DNA of 64,000 nt from Paenactinomyces guangxiensis (GCF_016055185.1 NZ_JAECVR010000012.1:62001-126000); one strand, 5' to 3'. Shown: positions 42,640-51,975, counted from the first letter of the stretch. Numbers and translations are program-made. The notes: generated by a model from the letters alone, not told the origin.

Positions 42640-43389
42640 ATGGCTTCTTATTATCGTCAGGACAGGAATAAAGAAAAAACGCGAAACGGTACATTTACGG
42701 AGGTACATCATGAAGTGCATCATGAGGTACATCATGAAATACACCGGGAAGATAATCGGGAAAAAGGTCGTTATCCGATCAAAATCGGAAAACCTTTTCC
42801 CATGAGAAGGCGGGAAGGCGATGATAAATCACTCACTCCCCAAAATGCTGTACTGCTTTTGATTGACTACCAAACAGGGTTAATCCCCTATGGCGGCCCA
42901 AGTCCTTATAATATCCGCAATAATGTCCTGACACTTGGTAGAGTTGCAAAAATCTTCAGCTTGCCTGTAATTATCACTCAGGGGGGGTTAGGAGAAGAAA
43001 GTGGACCTATCCTTCAAGAGTTGCTTGATATTTTTCCCGATGTTCCGGTGATCAGGAGAACAATTATTAATGCATGGGAGGATCCGGAATTTATCCGGGC
43101 TGTACAACAAACGGGACGGCAAAAACTAATTATAGCCGGAGCCTTGTCAGATGTGAGCCTGGCTTTTACAGCTATTTCGGCAGCGGGAGACGGATACGAT
43201 GTTTATGCTGTGATTGATGTGTCTGGAGGATGGAGCTTATTGGAAGAACAAGCTGCTCTGCAACGAATGGTTCAAGCCGGTATCAACGTTACCAGTTGGC
43301 GAGCCATCGCTGCCAAACTACAGCAGGACTGGGCATTACCAACGGGGTCAAAAGTACTTAAACTTTTTTCTGAGTGCATGCATGAGTAG
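42640..43389 (+). CDS. Isochorismatase-like protein with Cys-to-Ser change
   Basis: 249 aa. Cysteine-hydrolase fold from about residue 68: AVLLLIDYQTGLIPY (catalytic Asp), then AGALSDVSLAFTA where the family normally has TDVC; the nucleophile Cys is Ser. The N-terminal 65 residues are extra, with four HHE-type tandem repeats (EVHHEVHHEVHHEIH) followed by basic sequence. Probably not a standard hydrolase; metal binding by the His repeats is possible. Confidence 0.8.
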   Translation: MASYYRQDRNKEKTRNGTFTEVHHEVHHEVHHEIHREDNREKGRYPIKIGKPFPMRRREGDDKSLTPQNAVLLLIDYQTGLIPYGGPSPYNIRNNVLTLGRVAKIFSLPVIITQGGLGEESGPILQELLDIFPDVPVIRRTIINAWEDPEFIRAVQQTGRQKLIIAGALSDVSLAFTAISAAGDGYDVYAVIDVSGGWSLLEEQAALQRMVQAGINVTSWRAIAAKLQQDWALPTGSKVLKLFSECMHE

Positions 43390-43577
43390 GGACTGTGTTA
43401 ATCCCAGGTCTCAAAAAACGGAGCAACTGGAGTCCAACGAATAAACAAGCCTGGCAAGCCGCCTCATATATGGGGCTAACATAACGCCCGAACCTGGTTT
43501 TGTACTATATTAGAGGAGTTGGGATTGCAAACACCTCTCAGACTTGGTGATCCCTACTGCGTTTGGCAGTTCCATGT

Positions 43578-43611
43578 TTGACAATTAGTAAACTAACAGT
43601 TAGTATACTAA
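43578..43611 (+). promoter_or_regulatory. marR-type promoter with two palindromic operators
   Basis: TTGACA (43578-43583), 17 bp, TAGTAT (43601-43606). Palindromes TTAGTAAACTAA (43585-43596) and TTAGTATACTAA (43600-43611) are 15 bp apart centre to centre and fill the spacer and -10. No distinct gene lies in 43390-43577. Confidence 0.75.
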
Positions 43612-43613
43612 CT

Positions 43614-44051
43614 ATGAGACATAAAAAAATTTACTCTAATTGTTTGGCGTTTCAATTGGCACAGGCTCGGAAAGAAGTATTCGCATGGTATGAGAAAGCG
43701 TTGGAGCCATTAGGGCTAACTCCATCCTATGTGTATGTACTCGGTGTTCTAAAGGATTTAAAGGAGGCTACACCCAGTGAGATTTCAAAATTAGTTGAAC
43801 TGGAAAGACCCACAGTAACAAGGATATTGGATCGCATGGAGAAAAACGAATGGATTGAGCGGTTTACCAACCCTGCGAATCGTAGAGAAACGATTGTGAA
43901 GTTGACAGAAAGAGGAATTGTTGCATGTGATGAGGCCTATCCAAAACTTATGGAAGCAGACCATGCTTTAAACGAAATGATTGAAGGAGACCTTGAGACC
44001 TTAAAAGAACAAATAAAAGCTTTAAATCTTACGTTGAAGGAGAGTCAATAA
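43614..44051 (+). CDS. MarR-family regulator
   Basis: 145 aa from ATG 43614. Winged helix with SEISKLVELERPTVTRILDRMEKNEWIER and NRRETIVKLTERG wing. The ATG follows the -10 by only 8 bases and lacks a ribosome site, so the mRNA may be leaderless. Adjacent operators imply autorepression. Its stop overlaps the ATG of the YciI gene. Confidence 0.88.
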   Translation: MRHKKIYSNCLAFQLAQARKEVFAWYEKALEPLGLTPSYVYVLGVLKDLKEATPSEISKLVELERPTVTRILDRMEKNEWIERFTNPANRRETIVKLTERGIVACDEAYPKLMEADHALNEMIEGDLETLKEQIKALNLTLKESQ

Positions 44052-44356
44052 TGAAACAATTTGTGGTTCGCCTTTCTGACAAACAAAAACATTTGATGAC
44101 GGCAAAGTTGATCACTGATCATGTGAACTATCTTCGTCAATTAAAAGAGGTGGGCCGCTTGCCTTTTTGCGGCCCGTGTACAGACGGTACAGCTATCATG
44201 ATTTTAAAAGCGGATAGCCGGGAGGAGGCTGAGAAGCTATTAGCCTCAGATCCATTTTCGGCAGTGGATTATTACAAATCAAGGGATATGATAGAGGTTG
44301 AAGAAGCAACATTGGAAAATAATTTTCACTTGGACCGGGTTTTAGAAAATATTTAA
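44051..44356 (+). CDS. YciI-like protein
   Basis: 101 aa. KQFVVRLSDKQKHLMTAKLITDHVNYLRQLKEVGRL and ASDPFSAVDYYKSRDMIEVEE match the YciI/YCII ferredoxin-like domain, with the conserved His and Asp. Enzymatic role unknown. Co-transcribed with the MarR gene. Confidence 0.8.
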   Translation: MKQFVVRLSDKQKHLMTAKLITDHVNYLRQLKEVGRLPFCGPCTDGTAIMILKADSREEAEKLLASDPFSAVDYYKSRDMIEVEEATLENNFHLDRVLENI

Positions 44357-44529
44357 GGGAAAAAATTAGATCGTATTTTTGCTCCTATGGACCGTTTGTA
44401 AGAATAGTCAACGTCTGCTGGATTCTATTGATAATATGGGGGAACGTATCGAAAAGTCAAACAGAGTTGCCATTCAAATCTACATATACTGACTGCAGAT
44501 ATACTCCCGCAGTCGGCTAATATAGCATT

Positions 44530-44588
44530 AATCATTTTAAGCCAGTGTATTTCGGTTAACCACGAAATGCATCTGGCTTAAAATGATT
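44530..44588. repeat. Long palindromic element
   Basis: Outer arms 44530-44545 and 44573-44588 pair over 16 bp without mismatch; inner TTTCG/CGAAA pairs too. It lies in the 600-bp gap before thermitase. It could be a terminator lacking a T-run, or a mobile-repeat relic. Confidence 0.6.
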
Positions 44589-44873
44589 ACTCATCCAAAA
44601 ATCTATTGCGATCGATTCACATGAAGAATGAAATTTTACTTCTTATATCCATTTTATTAAGATTAAGCAAATGAGGCCATCATCATTTATTTTTTGTGAT
44701 TATCTATAAGACATGACATTCTGCCTGTTATCATACTTTTTGACTAGGTAAAATAGACGTGTTACGTATAAAACCATATTTTAGTAACAGAAAAATATTT
44801 ATTTTTTTAAATATACTAGGAGGAATATTAATATTTTTCACGAAAATGTAATATAGTTTTGTAAAGGGGAGGG

Positions 44874-44939
44874 ATGAGCAGAAAAAGTATTTTGAATGAA
44901 TCGTCATTGTGGGGTGGGTCTCTCAGATCACAAATCTGA
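44874..44939 (+). CDS. Possible leader peptide before thermitase (21 aa)
   Basis: ATG 44874 sits 4 bases after GGGGAGGG, and the frame stops 26 bases before the protease start. Composition is unremarkable (MSRKSILNESSLWGG...). It may be chance. Confidence 0.25.
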   Translation: MSRKSILNESSLWGGSLRSQI

Positions 44940-44965
44940 AAAAACAAATATTTAGGAGGATTTCT

Positions 44966-46117
44966 ATGAAACGCTTCTTCAGTGTGTTCACCGCTTTGTT
45001 GGTACTGGCGCTTCTCGTTGTTCCTTCCACCATTTTGGCCAAACCAGCGCAACCTTCCCAGTATGCTCCCGGTGAATTAATTGTCAAGTTCAAACCAGGT
45101 GCTTCAGCAACATCTATCCAGTCTATTCACAACAAAACAGGTGTGAAAGTAGCTGAAACTTCCAAACTGGGCTTTCAAGTGATAAAATTCAAAAATGCTT
45201 CCGTTGAAGAAATGTTGGAAGTATATAAAGAGAATCCTAATGTTGAATATGCTGAACCAAACTATTATTTCCATGCAATGTGGACCCCGAATGACCTTTC
45301 TTCACAACAATGGGGGCCGCAAAAAATTCAAGCTCCCGCCGCCTGGGATGTCACCCGAAGCAGCAGCAGCGTTAAAATCGCTATTGTTGACACTGGTGTA
45401 GAGGCTAATCACCCTGATCTGAGCGGAAAAGTGATTAACGGCTGGGACTTTGTCTATGATGACAGCGTTCCGAATGATGCCAACGGCCACGGAACCCACT
45501 GTGCGGGAATTGCCGCTGCAGTTACCAATAACGGAACGGGGATTGCCGGCGTAGCACCAAATGCAAGGATTCTTGCCGTACGTGTGCTGGATGGCAATGG
45601 AAGTGGTACTTTGAGCGACGTGGCCAACGGAATTCGATATGCCGCCGATCAAGGTGCTCAGGTTATCAGTCTCAGCCTGGGTGGTTCTTCAGGCACCAGC
45701 ACGTTGAGCAATGCCGTTAATTACGCTTGGAACAGTGGTTCCGTCGTTGTTGCTGCAGCCGGCAACAGTAACACTTCTGCTCCTTCGTACCCGGCTTATT
45801 ACAGCAATGCGATCGCAGTTGCTTCTACTACTTCCTCCGATCAAAGATCTTCCTTCTCTAACTACGGCAGTTGGGTTGATGTAGCCGCTCCTGGTTCCAG
45901 CATTTACTCCACCTATATAGGGGGTACCTACCGCACCTTAAGCGGCACCTCCATGGCGACTCCTCATGTGGCCGGCGTAGCTGGACTCCTGGCAGCACAG
46001 GGGAGAAACAATTCGCAAATTCGTTCCGCAATTGAAAACACTGCCGACAGAATTAACGGTACCGGCACTTACTGGACTCACGGAAGGGTTAATGCTTATC
46101 GTGCTGTAAACTACTAA
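44966..46117 (+). CDS. Thermitase-like secreted subtilisin
   Basis: 383 aa from ATG 44966 after AGGAGG. Signal peptide (1-25), inhibitor prodomain (about 30-103), then a mature enzyme closely resembling Thermoactinomyces thermitase (WTPND, QWGPQKIQAPAAWD). Catalytic triad Asp142 (IVDTG), His175 (GHGTHC), Ser329 (GTSMA). Active outside the cell in protein degradation. A strong terminator follows. Confidence 0.96.
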   Translation: MKRFFSVFTALLVLALLVVPSTILAKPAQPSQYAPGELIVKFKPGASATSIQSIHNKTGVKVAETSKLGFQVIKFKNASVEEMLEVYKENPNVEYAEPNYYFHAMWTPNDLSSQQWGPQKIQAPAAWDVTRSSSSVKIAIVDTGVEANHPDLSGKVINGWDFVYDDSVPNDANGHGTHCAGIAAAVTNNGTGIAGVAPNARILAVRVLDGNGSGTLSDVANGIRYAADQGAQVISLSLGGSSGTSTLSNAVNYAWNSGSVVVAAAGNSNTSAPSYPAYYSNAIAVASTTSSDQRSSFSNYGSWVDVAAPGSSIYSTYIGGTYRTLSGTSMATPHVAGVAGLLAAQGRNNSQIRSAIENTADRINGTGTYWTHGRVNAYRAVNY

Positions 46118-46133
46118 GTCTCTATCCTGTATC

Positions 46134-46176
46134 AAAAGGAGCTGTCCGTATAAAACTGCGGACAGCTCCTTTTGAT
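46134..46176 (+). terminator. Terminator after thermitase
   Basis: Perfect 15-bp arms (46134-46148/46159-46173), A-run before and TTTT in the stem end. 46177-46448 holds only a doubtful leftward frame (MEEWNPILFERMAGPFYK...) that stops after 30 codons. Confidence 0.85.
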
Positions 46177-46448
46177 TTCCGGGCCCGATGGTCGCCGTGG
46201 GATTCTGCTTGCGATCACCCAGTGAGGTACTATCGCTGAACGGTAAGCAGTACCAGTGGAACCCCTTTACGCAATTCCTCGGCCCGAGAATGTCCGTAAA
46301 AAAGATTGTCAGAATTGCAAGGGGATAAACCCGCCTTCGTCTGACACTCGCTTTCATCCCAATACTGAAGCAAAAGGTTTTCCCGCTCGTATTTTATAAA
46401 AAGGGCCAGCCATGCGCTCAAAAAGGATTGGATTCCATTCTTCCATAC

Positions 46449-47195
46449 TCAGTCCAACCTTCGCTGAAATGTGAGAAACAAATACCACATCAATGCTCCA
46501 TGCATCAATAAGCTAACCGTGAGAAAAAAAGTGTTTTCATATGAATGACTGTCTGCAAAAAACATTTTAGCCACCCAGTACGTAGGGGAAATTCCTGCAA
46601 TTATCTGCCATGGCCACTGGATAAAATAAGCGGCAAAAGGTGCGGCCACTATTATTCCAATCCCCTTTGACAAGGCCAGTCCTTCAACTTTGTTCGCTGC
46701 GAAAGATACAAGGAACAAGGCCATCATCGGCGCTTCCATTGCAAGCAACAGGATTGTGGGAAGGAGCTGGACCACTTTTATCTGAATCAGTCCGGTAAAA
46801 TACACCAGGAGTATCGTGAACATAATAGTCAACAACACGGGCATAGCCAAGCGGACAAACAGGTATCCTGATTTCCTTAGGGGAGTAACCGCAAACAATT
46901 GAATAAGATTTTCATCTCTTTCATCAAGCATAAGATACCCTGAAACCATTCCGATCATTAACGGCACAAGCTGCAGTATAAAGATCAGAATCAAATCATA
47001 GTAAGCAGTCAAGTCAAATCCAAACTTTTGCGTCAGCCATTCCGTTAAGATCGGCGGAACAAAACGGAATACCAGTGTCAGCATTGCAGGACCGGCAATT
47101 GCCATAATCAACATAGGGTCTCTGCGAACATTTTTTAAATCAGCTAAAGTCAAGTTAAGAATTCGCCTCATTAAACCAACCCACCATTTATTCAA
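46449..47195 (-). CDS. ABC transporter permease 2
   Basis: 248 aa with six hydrophobic segments; NVRRDPMLIMAIAGPAMLTLVFRF and SGYLMLDERDENLIQLFAVTPL are typical of ABC-2 exporters. Last gene of a tetR-ATPase-permease-permease operon; overlaps the upstream permease by 8 bases. Confidence 0.85.
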   Translation of the reverse strand: MNKWWVGLMRRILNLTLADLKNVRRDPMLIMAIAGPAMLTLVFRFVPPILTEWLTQKFGFDLTAYYDLILIFILQLVPLMIGMVSGYLMLDERDENLIQLFAVTPLRKSGYLFVRLAMPVLLTIMFTILLVYFTGLIQIKVVQLLPTILLLAMEAPMMALFLVSFAANKVEGLALSKGIGIIVAAPFAAYFIQWPWQIIAGISPTYWVAKMFFADSHSYENTFFLTVSLLMHGALMWYLFLTFQRRLD

Positions 47196-47877
47196 TCACA
47201 TAATTTCGAAAAGAGCGGTACGCCCAAAAATACGCTGGGACAATCCACGCAATCAAAATCATCAAGAATACAATGGCCTGGCCTGTCACAGGTGGTTGAA
47301 ATGGTGCTTCCATTAAGAGCAATGATGCCTTAGTCGGCAGCAGGTAGTAGAGAGGTGTCTCATACAAGTGCAAATATCCGAAGAGGGGCAGGGTGAATAT
47401 AAGTGTGTAAAGTGGTGAAATGAGGAAAAATTCGTTCAAAGTCCGGCAGCGAATGGCGATTCCAAGGCCAATCAGGGTAAAAAAGGCAGAGGTTAATAAA
47501 ACTCCAAGAATAAATAATAAAGATAGGTGTGCTAAACCAAACGTAAAGAGATGAATCACTGTGCTTGTAACTAATGAAAGCAGCGCCAGCGACGCCGTTT
47601 TGGACAGCAAATATTCCTGTAACTGAAAAGGGGTCACAAATAAATTATCAAAAATGTTTTGTCCCTTTTCTAATAACACGATGCCACCAATAAAAAAATA
47701 GCCTAAAGCGCTTGGGTCAGAAAAAATAATAATCACTGAAACCATTGGTTTCGATTAATCTGGCAGAAAAGAGAGAAGGACAATATACATCAATGTGACG
47801 ATCAAATAGGCAAGGTAAAAACCATGCCGAAGCTGAAATCTAATATCATTTCTCAAAGCCGCTATTATTCTGTTCAT
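47188..47877 (-). pseudogene. ABC transporter permease 1 with in-frame stop
   Basis: ATG 47877 (MNRIIAALRNDIRFQLRHGF...) runs 40 codons to TAA at 47757-47755, then the same frame goes on as KPMVSVIIIFSDPSALGYFFIGG to 47188. All six ABC-2 segments are present. Either nonsense mutation, readthrough, or sequence error; an ATG at 47745 could restart translation without the first membrane segment. Confidence 0.75.
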
Positions 47878-48728
47878 GCTAAATCCCTGCCTGTAACTTC
47901 GATAAAAATTTGTTCAAGCGTTTTTTCCTGCGTATGCATTGTTTCAATATCTTTCTCCCGAATGAAGCGAAGAAATGTCTCGTTCATGCCGATTTGAGGA
48001 AGAGGAAAATCCTCTGATCGCACCATCCCTTTATCCTTGTACTCCACTCGTACTATTTTTCTTCCTTTTTGGATTTTAAGTTCCCGGGGTGAATCAATCA
48101 AACTGATTCTACCATCAACTATAAAGGCAACCCGATCACAAATTTCTTCCGCCACGTTCATATTGTGGGTCGTGATCAGAATGGTTCCTCCTTGAGCTTT
48201 TTTCTCCAGTAACAAGCTTTTGACCTTTTTGGCGTTGGCAGGGTCTAACCCGGATGTCGGCTCATCTAAAAAAATAAGTTCCGGCCGATTAAGAAGGGCC
48301 CGACATAAATTGAGTCTCATTTTCATTCCTTTGGAAAAATCAGACACTTTCGTTCGGGCGTAATTTTCAAGGCCAACAATGGAAAGAAGGGCCATTGGAT
48401 CTGCTGTGTCAACCGAATAAAGAGAGCGGAAGAATTCTAAATTTTCGAGAGCGGTAAACCGGTGGTAGAAGTTCGGGAACTCAAAGGCGACACCAATCTT
48501 CTCATAGTAATCGGATCGGGCCTTGTTAATCTCCTCACCTGCTACCTGCACGCTTCCTTCGTAATTTTTAAGAATGCCGATCAGCACTTTTTGAAGGGTA
48601 CTTTTACCAGCCCCAGACGGTCCAAGAAAACCAAATATTTCTCCTTGTTGGATCTGAAAATTAATTTCTTTAATGGTGTGCTGGAGATTGCCCGGATAGC
48701 GGTAGTGGAGATTCCGAACTTCAATCAT
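47874..48728 (-). CDS. ABC transporter ATP-binding protein
   Basis: 284 aa. Walker A GPSGAGKST, signature FSKGMKMRL, Walker B LIFLDEPTSGLD, switch TTHNM. C-terminal domain as in drug/bacteriocin exporters. Start overlaps tetR's 3' end; end overlaps permease 1 by 4 bases. Confidence 0.93.
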   Translation of the reverse strand: MIEVRNLHYRYPGNLQHTIKEINFQIQQGEIFGFLGPSGAGKSTLQKVLIGILKNYEGSVQVAGEEINKARSDYYEKIGVAFEFPNFYHRFTALENLEFFRSLYSVDTADPMALLSIVGLENYARTKVSDFSKGMKMRLNLCRALLNRPELIFLDEPTSGLDPANAKKVKSLLLEKKAQGGTILITTHNMNVAEEICDRVAFIVDGRISLIDSPRELKIQKGRKIVRVEYKDKGMVRSEDFPLPQIGMNETFLRFIREKDIETMHTQEKTLEQIFIEVTGRDLA

Positions 48729-49356
48729 GACGAAGATCCTCCTTTTTCACCAGGCCATCTGCGATGAATTGGATAAACAACTCAATCGTCGGCTGGTATA
48801 ATTGTTCTCCGATTATCTTCTTTTGCAGGGTAAGAAGTATGAGAGAGCGGATCATACTCACGATCAGCTCCGGGTCCAGGTCAACCATACGACCTTCCTT
48901 TTGCCAGTGTGAGATTAAAGGGAGAGACATATTGAAATCTTTGATCATGTGTTTCTCCCATTTTTCGGGGGGTAATTTTCGCATTAGATGCTCAAGTACA
49001 TCTTCTTCATATATTTGTCTGAATATCGGATTTGTCTCCACGATCGATACCGCTTGCTTTAGGAACTGCTTGAATCTTGCTCTGGTTAGCTCCTCTGAAA
49101 TAAAGTGCTCCGACAACAGTGACTTACGAACACGTTCTTCCTCTATTTCTAAAATCTCAAAATAAAGTTCCTCCTTGGATTTGAAAAACAAATAGAAAGT
49201 TCCTTGAGCAATCCCCACTGATTTTGTAAGGTCGCCAATGCTTGTCTTTTTTAGACCATAAGTGCTGAACATATTCTTTCCGGTCTCAAGCAATCTTTTT
49301 CTAATATACTCTTTCTCGTGTTCGGAAAACTTTCTGCCCAACGTTTTCAACTCCAT
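48721..49356 (-). CDS. TetR-family regulator
   Basis: 211 aa. FSTYGLKKTSIGDLTKSVGIAQGTFYLFFKSKEELY is the TetR DNA-binding domain; the rest is a helical ligand domain. First gene of the exporter operon; a dyad at 49370-49392 is the likely operator. Confidence 0.92.
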   Translation of the reverse strand: MELKTLGRKFSEHEKEYIRKRLLETGKNMFSTYGLKKTSIGDLTKSVGIAQGTFYLFFKSKEELYFEILEIEEERVRKSLLSEHFISEELTRARFKQFLKQAVSIVETNPIFRQIYEEDVLEHLMRKLPPEKWEKHMIKDFNMSLPLISHWQKEGRMVDLDPELIVSMIRSLILLTLQKKIIGEQLYQPTIELFIQFIADGLVKKEDLRHD

Positions 49357-49369
49357 TTTTATGACTGTA

Positions 49370-49426
49370 TGAATAAAATGATTTTTTATTCACCAAAAGT
49401 ATAAGCCATTCCATGAAAACAATCAA
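49370..49426 (-). promoter_or_regulatory. tetR-exporter promoter and operator
   Basis: Leftward TTGATT, 17 bp, TATACT (49403-49398). The dyad TGAATAAA-N7-TTTATTCA (49370-49392) lies right at the start point, placed for autorepression. Confidence 0.65.
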
Positions 49427-49544
49427 CCATAAATCACTTCATAAAGGGACAATTTTAGGAGAGCAGAGTTATAATATTTTTATTATCCTTCGATACAACT
49501 TTTTAAGAAACGAGTCCCGTTATACTTGGTTAGGAGGGAGCTTT

Positions 49545-50222
49545 ATGAGTCAAGCTTCATTATTGATGATCCATGTTGGCCTTCCCAAAACAATAGGGGT
49601 GGAAAACACGCCTGATCAGATGGATCGTCCCTGGAGGAGCGGGATTTTTAAATCACCTGTAGAGGGGCCTGTATGGGTGGGGCGAACAAATGTGGAAGGA
49701 GACGGGCAAGCTGATTTGAAAAATCACGGTGGCCCGGATAAAGCAGTTCTCGCATATTCAGCTGATCATTACGCAGTTTGGAAACAGGAATTACAGTTAC
49801 CTGACTTTCATTACGGAGCGCTGGGGGAAAATTTCACAATTGCCAACCAGACCGAAAAAGATGTTTGTATTGGCGATACATACCGTATTGGTGGAGCGAT
49901 TGTGCAGATCTCCCAACCGCGCCAACCCTGTTGGAAGCCGGCCCGACGCTGGAAAATCAAAGACTTAACCGTCCGTATTCAAAATACGGGAAGGACCGGT
50001 TGGTATTTTCGTGTATTAAAAGAAGGCTGCGTTGAAAGAGGCCAAGAGGTATTATTGTTGGATCGGTCATACCCGCAATGGACAGTTGCCCTTTGTAACG
50101 AGATTATGTATCACCGAAAAGATGACAGAAAAGCAGCTTTCGAGTTAGCTTCTTGTCCTCTGTTATCGGAATCGTGGACAGAAATACTGTCGAAGCGGTT
50201 TAGAAGCAACGAATCCAATTAG
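49545..50222 (+). CDS. MOSC-domain protein (YiiM-like)
   Basis: 225 aa from ATG 49545 behind AGGAGG. DLKNHGGPDKAVLAYSADHY, GENFTI and QPRQPCWKPARR (catalytic Cys) define the YiiM branch of MOSC proteins, which pass electrons or sulfur via molybdenum cofactor. Ends with a good terminator. Confidence 0.88.
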   Translation: MSQASLLMIHVGLPKTIGVENTPDQMDRPWRSGIFKSPVEGPVWVGRTNVEGDGQADLKNHGGPDKAVLAYSADHYAVWKQELQLPDFHYGALGENFTIANQTEKDVCIGDTYRIGGAIVQISQPRQPCWKPARRWKIKDLTVRIQNTGRTGWYFRVLKEGCVERGQEVLLLDRSYPQWTVALCNEIMYHRKDDRKAAFELASCPLLSESWTEILSKRFRSNESN

Positions 50223-50299
50223 GGGAGACCACCGGAAAAATCTTCATCAACCAAATTCTAAATGTATAAGTATTTGTGGCACCAGATTCATTCATCTTA

Positions 50300-50340
50300 A
50301 AAACCATATGCACTCATGAAGCAGAGGCATATGGTTTTTT
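50300..50340 (+). terminator. Terminator after the YiiM-like gene
   Basis: AAAACCATATGC/GCATATGGTTTT with a 15-base loop and trailing T-run. It lies just before the SUKH gene. Confidence 0.85.
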
Positions 50341-50357
50341 CAGAAAGAGGAGTGAGT

Positions 50358-50897
50358 ATGTTGGAATATTCCTTGGTTCAGAAAACACTTACCGGGCTTA
50401 AGAAACGGTTGGTTGACAATAAACTAATTGTTCAGAATGAAGAGGGTCTTGTGGAAGAAATGAGGTTTCAATTTCAAAGGCCGGCTACAGAAGAAGAAAT
50501 CCAAAAATTTACCCGTACCACAGGAGTACGGCTACCAGAAGACTATCAAGCCTTTTTACGGATCCATAATGGGGCGGTCCTTTTTCAGCCATGGTTCGGC
50601 GGACAATTTGAATTGTATGGAGTGTCAGAGATTATTGAACATAAAAAGTCCGGACTTTTCCAGGAATCCTGGTATCCAATCGGGTATCAAGACGGCGGTC
50701 ATTTGCTCATTGATGGTGAGAAGGCGAATGAAGGGGAAAATGACTATTTAATTTGGTGGCATTCCAGCATTTTTGATGATGCTCAAAATTTAGGTTTAAA
50801 TTTTGAGCTTTGGCTGGACCGTTTTGTCATCGCTCAAGGTACCAAATATTGGATTTGGCCTAGATATACCGTCAAACATTATTATCGAACGAAGTAA
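50358..50897 (+). CDS. SMI1/KNR4 (SUKH) family protein
   Basis: 179 aa from ATG 50358 behind AGAGGAG. PATEEEIQKFTRTTGVRLPEDYQAFLRIHNGA is the SUKH core. Many relatives are immunity proteins against polymorphic toxins; no toxin is adjacent, so it may be an orphan or housekeeping member. A hairpin at 50944-50979 ends the transcript. Confidence 0.85.
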   Translation: MLEYSLVQKTLTGLKKRLVDNKLIVQNEEGLVEEMRFQFQRPATEEEIQKFTRTTGVRLPEDYQAFLRIHNGAVLFQPWFGGQFELYGVSEIIEHKKSGLFQESWYPIGYQDGGHLLIDGEKANEGENDYLIWWHSSIFDDAQNLGLNFELWLDRFVIAQGTKYWIWPRYTVKHYYRTK

Positions 50898-50943
50898 ACT
50901 CCTTGTTGCTTGGAACTGGCAAGTATTATATAAGCGCAATTTC

Positions 50944-50979
50944 ACCGGCTCTCTTTACATCGTAGAGAAGTCGGTTTTT
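50944..50979 (+). terminator. Terminator after the SUKH gene
   Basis: ACCGGCTCTCT pairs with AGAGAAGTCGGT (one bulge), followed by TTTTATTT. Confidence 0.65.
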
Positions 50980-51030
50980 ATTTCCGTAAGCAACTTGAAT
51001 CCTGCATTGACATGAAAGTTAGTGAAACTC

Positions 51031-51597
51031 TTATTGTAAAGGTTTAGCAAAGTCATTAACTAGTATACGAACTAAATCTCCTTGCCGTACCTGGCCCGGG
51101 CATTCGACCAGACAGACAATCCCTCTTTGTTTAAATGCTGCACGAACAAACTCTGTGGTTAACTCCGGGCGATTGGTATGCATTTCCTGAATAACTTTAC
51201 CCGGAAGTGTACATGGTAAGTTTTCACCCTGACAAACAAGCCCGGCTCCGCTAGGGAAGAGAAGGCGAGAACCTATTGTTAAAGAAGTGAGATCAGGTAC
51301 ACCTCTTAACAAAAGATTGGCGCCCAGCCACTCAGGCAACAAAGAATCAATCTGCAATTTCTCGGCAATATCCATACATTCTTCGGCCGATAACACCGTA
51401 ATTTGTCTGCGATTGAAAATCTCTGTACCCCGAGGATACATGGGTTGCCGTGAATCAGCTGGCCGAGTGATGCCAAAGTGCCGATCACCAGGTATACCGC
51501 CAAATTCAAATCTGGTCTCAGGAATGCGACGTGTGACAAATGTTTCTGGATGATCCGCAATAAGCACAGCTTCAACTGAAGCTTCAATTGTCTTCAA
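51031..51597 (-). CDS. MOSC-domain protein
   Basis: 188 aa. GGIPGDRHFG, EIFNRRQITVLSAEE, LLPEWLGANLLLRG and CQGENLPC (catalytic Cys region) are MOSC motifs. A different subgroup from the YiiM-like protein 1.4 kb away. Likely molybdenum-cofactor-dependent. Confidence 0.85.
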   Translation of the reverse strand: MKTIEASVEAVLIADHPETFVTRRIPETRFEFGGIPGDRHFGITRPADSRQPMYPRGTEIFNRRQITVLSAEECMDIAEKLQIDSLLPEWLGANLLLRGVPDLTSLTIGSRLLFPSGAGLVCQGENLPCTLPGKVIQEMHTNRPELTTEFVRAAFKQRGIVCLVECPGQVRQGDLVRILVNDFAKPLQ

Positions 51598-51899
51598 AGC
51601 AGTACCTCGCTTTCGGTGATTTTATTTTTTCAGTCGAAACTATCAGTATTTTCCCCTGAAAAAGCTTTGACAAACATTTACTTTTATACATTAGAATACA
51701 TTAGAGCCGGGAAAAGATGATCAATTAGATTGCATAAGTTAAAAATCCGTAACCGGTATTGGGAAAATATTACCGAAGGCTCACTGATAATCTCAAAACA
51801 AAAAATTTCTCAAAACTATAGTTAACTTATTGTATAGAGACAGAATAAACACCCGAAAAAAGAAGGGAATTTATATGGCTTTAAACTTTTCGTTTTCAC

Positions 51900-51947
51900 C
51901 CCCCCAACAACGTTACAAAACAAATATTTTGTAACGTTGTTGGGGGG
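51900..51947. repeat. 21-bp perfect inverted repeat
   Basis: Arms 51900-51920 and 51927-51947 are exact complements with a 6-base loop, C6/G6 at the outer ends, and no T-run. It lies in the 398-bp gap 51598-51995, which is otherwise empty apart from a terminator. Confidence 0.7.
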
Positions 51948-51975
51948 TATATATGACCATCCCATGATCCGTAAC

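Noticed and set aside
42698-42750. CRISPR-like repeats
   Set aside because: The 12-bp tandem units are in frame and encode the HHE repeats of a protein; no spacers.
46230-46421. Leftward ORF after thermitase
   Set aside because: The best frame stops after 30 codons; neighbouring frames show no family. At most a remnant.
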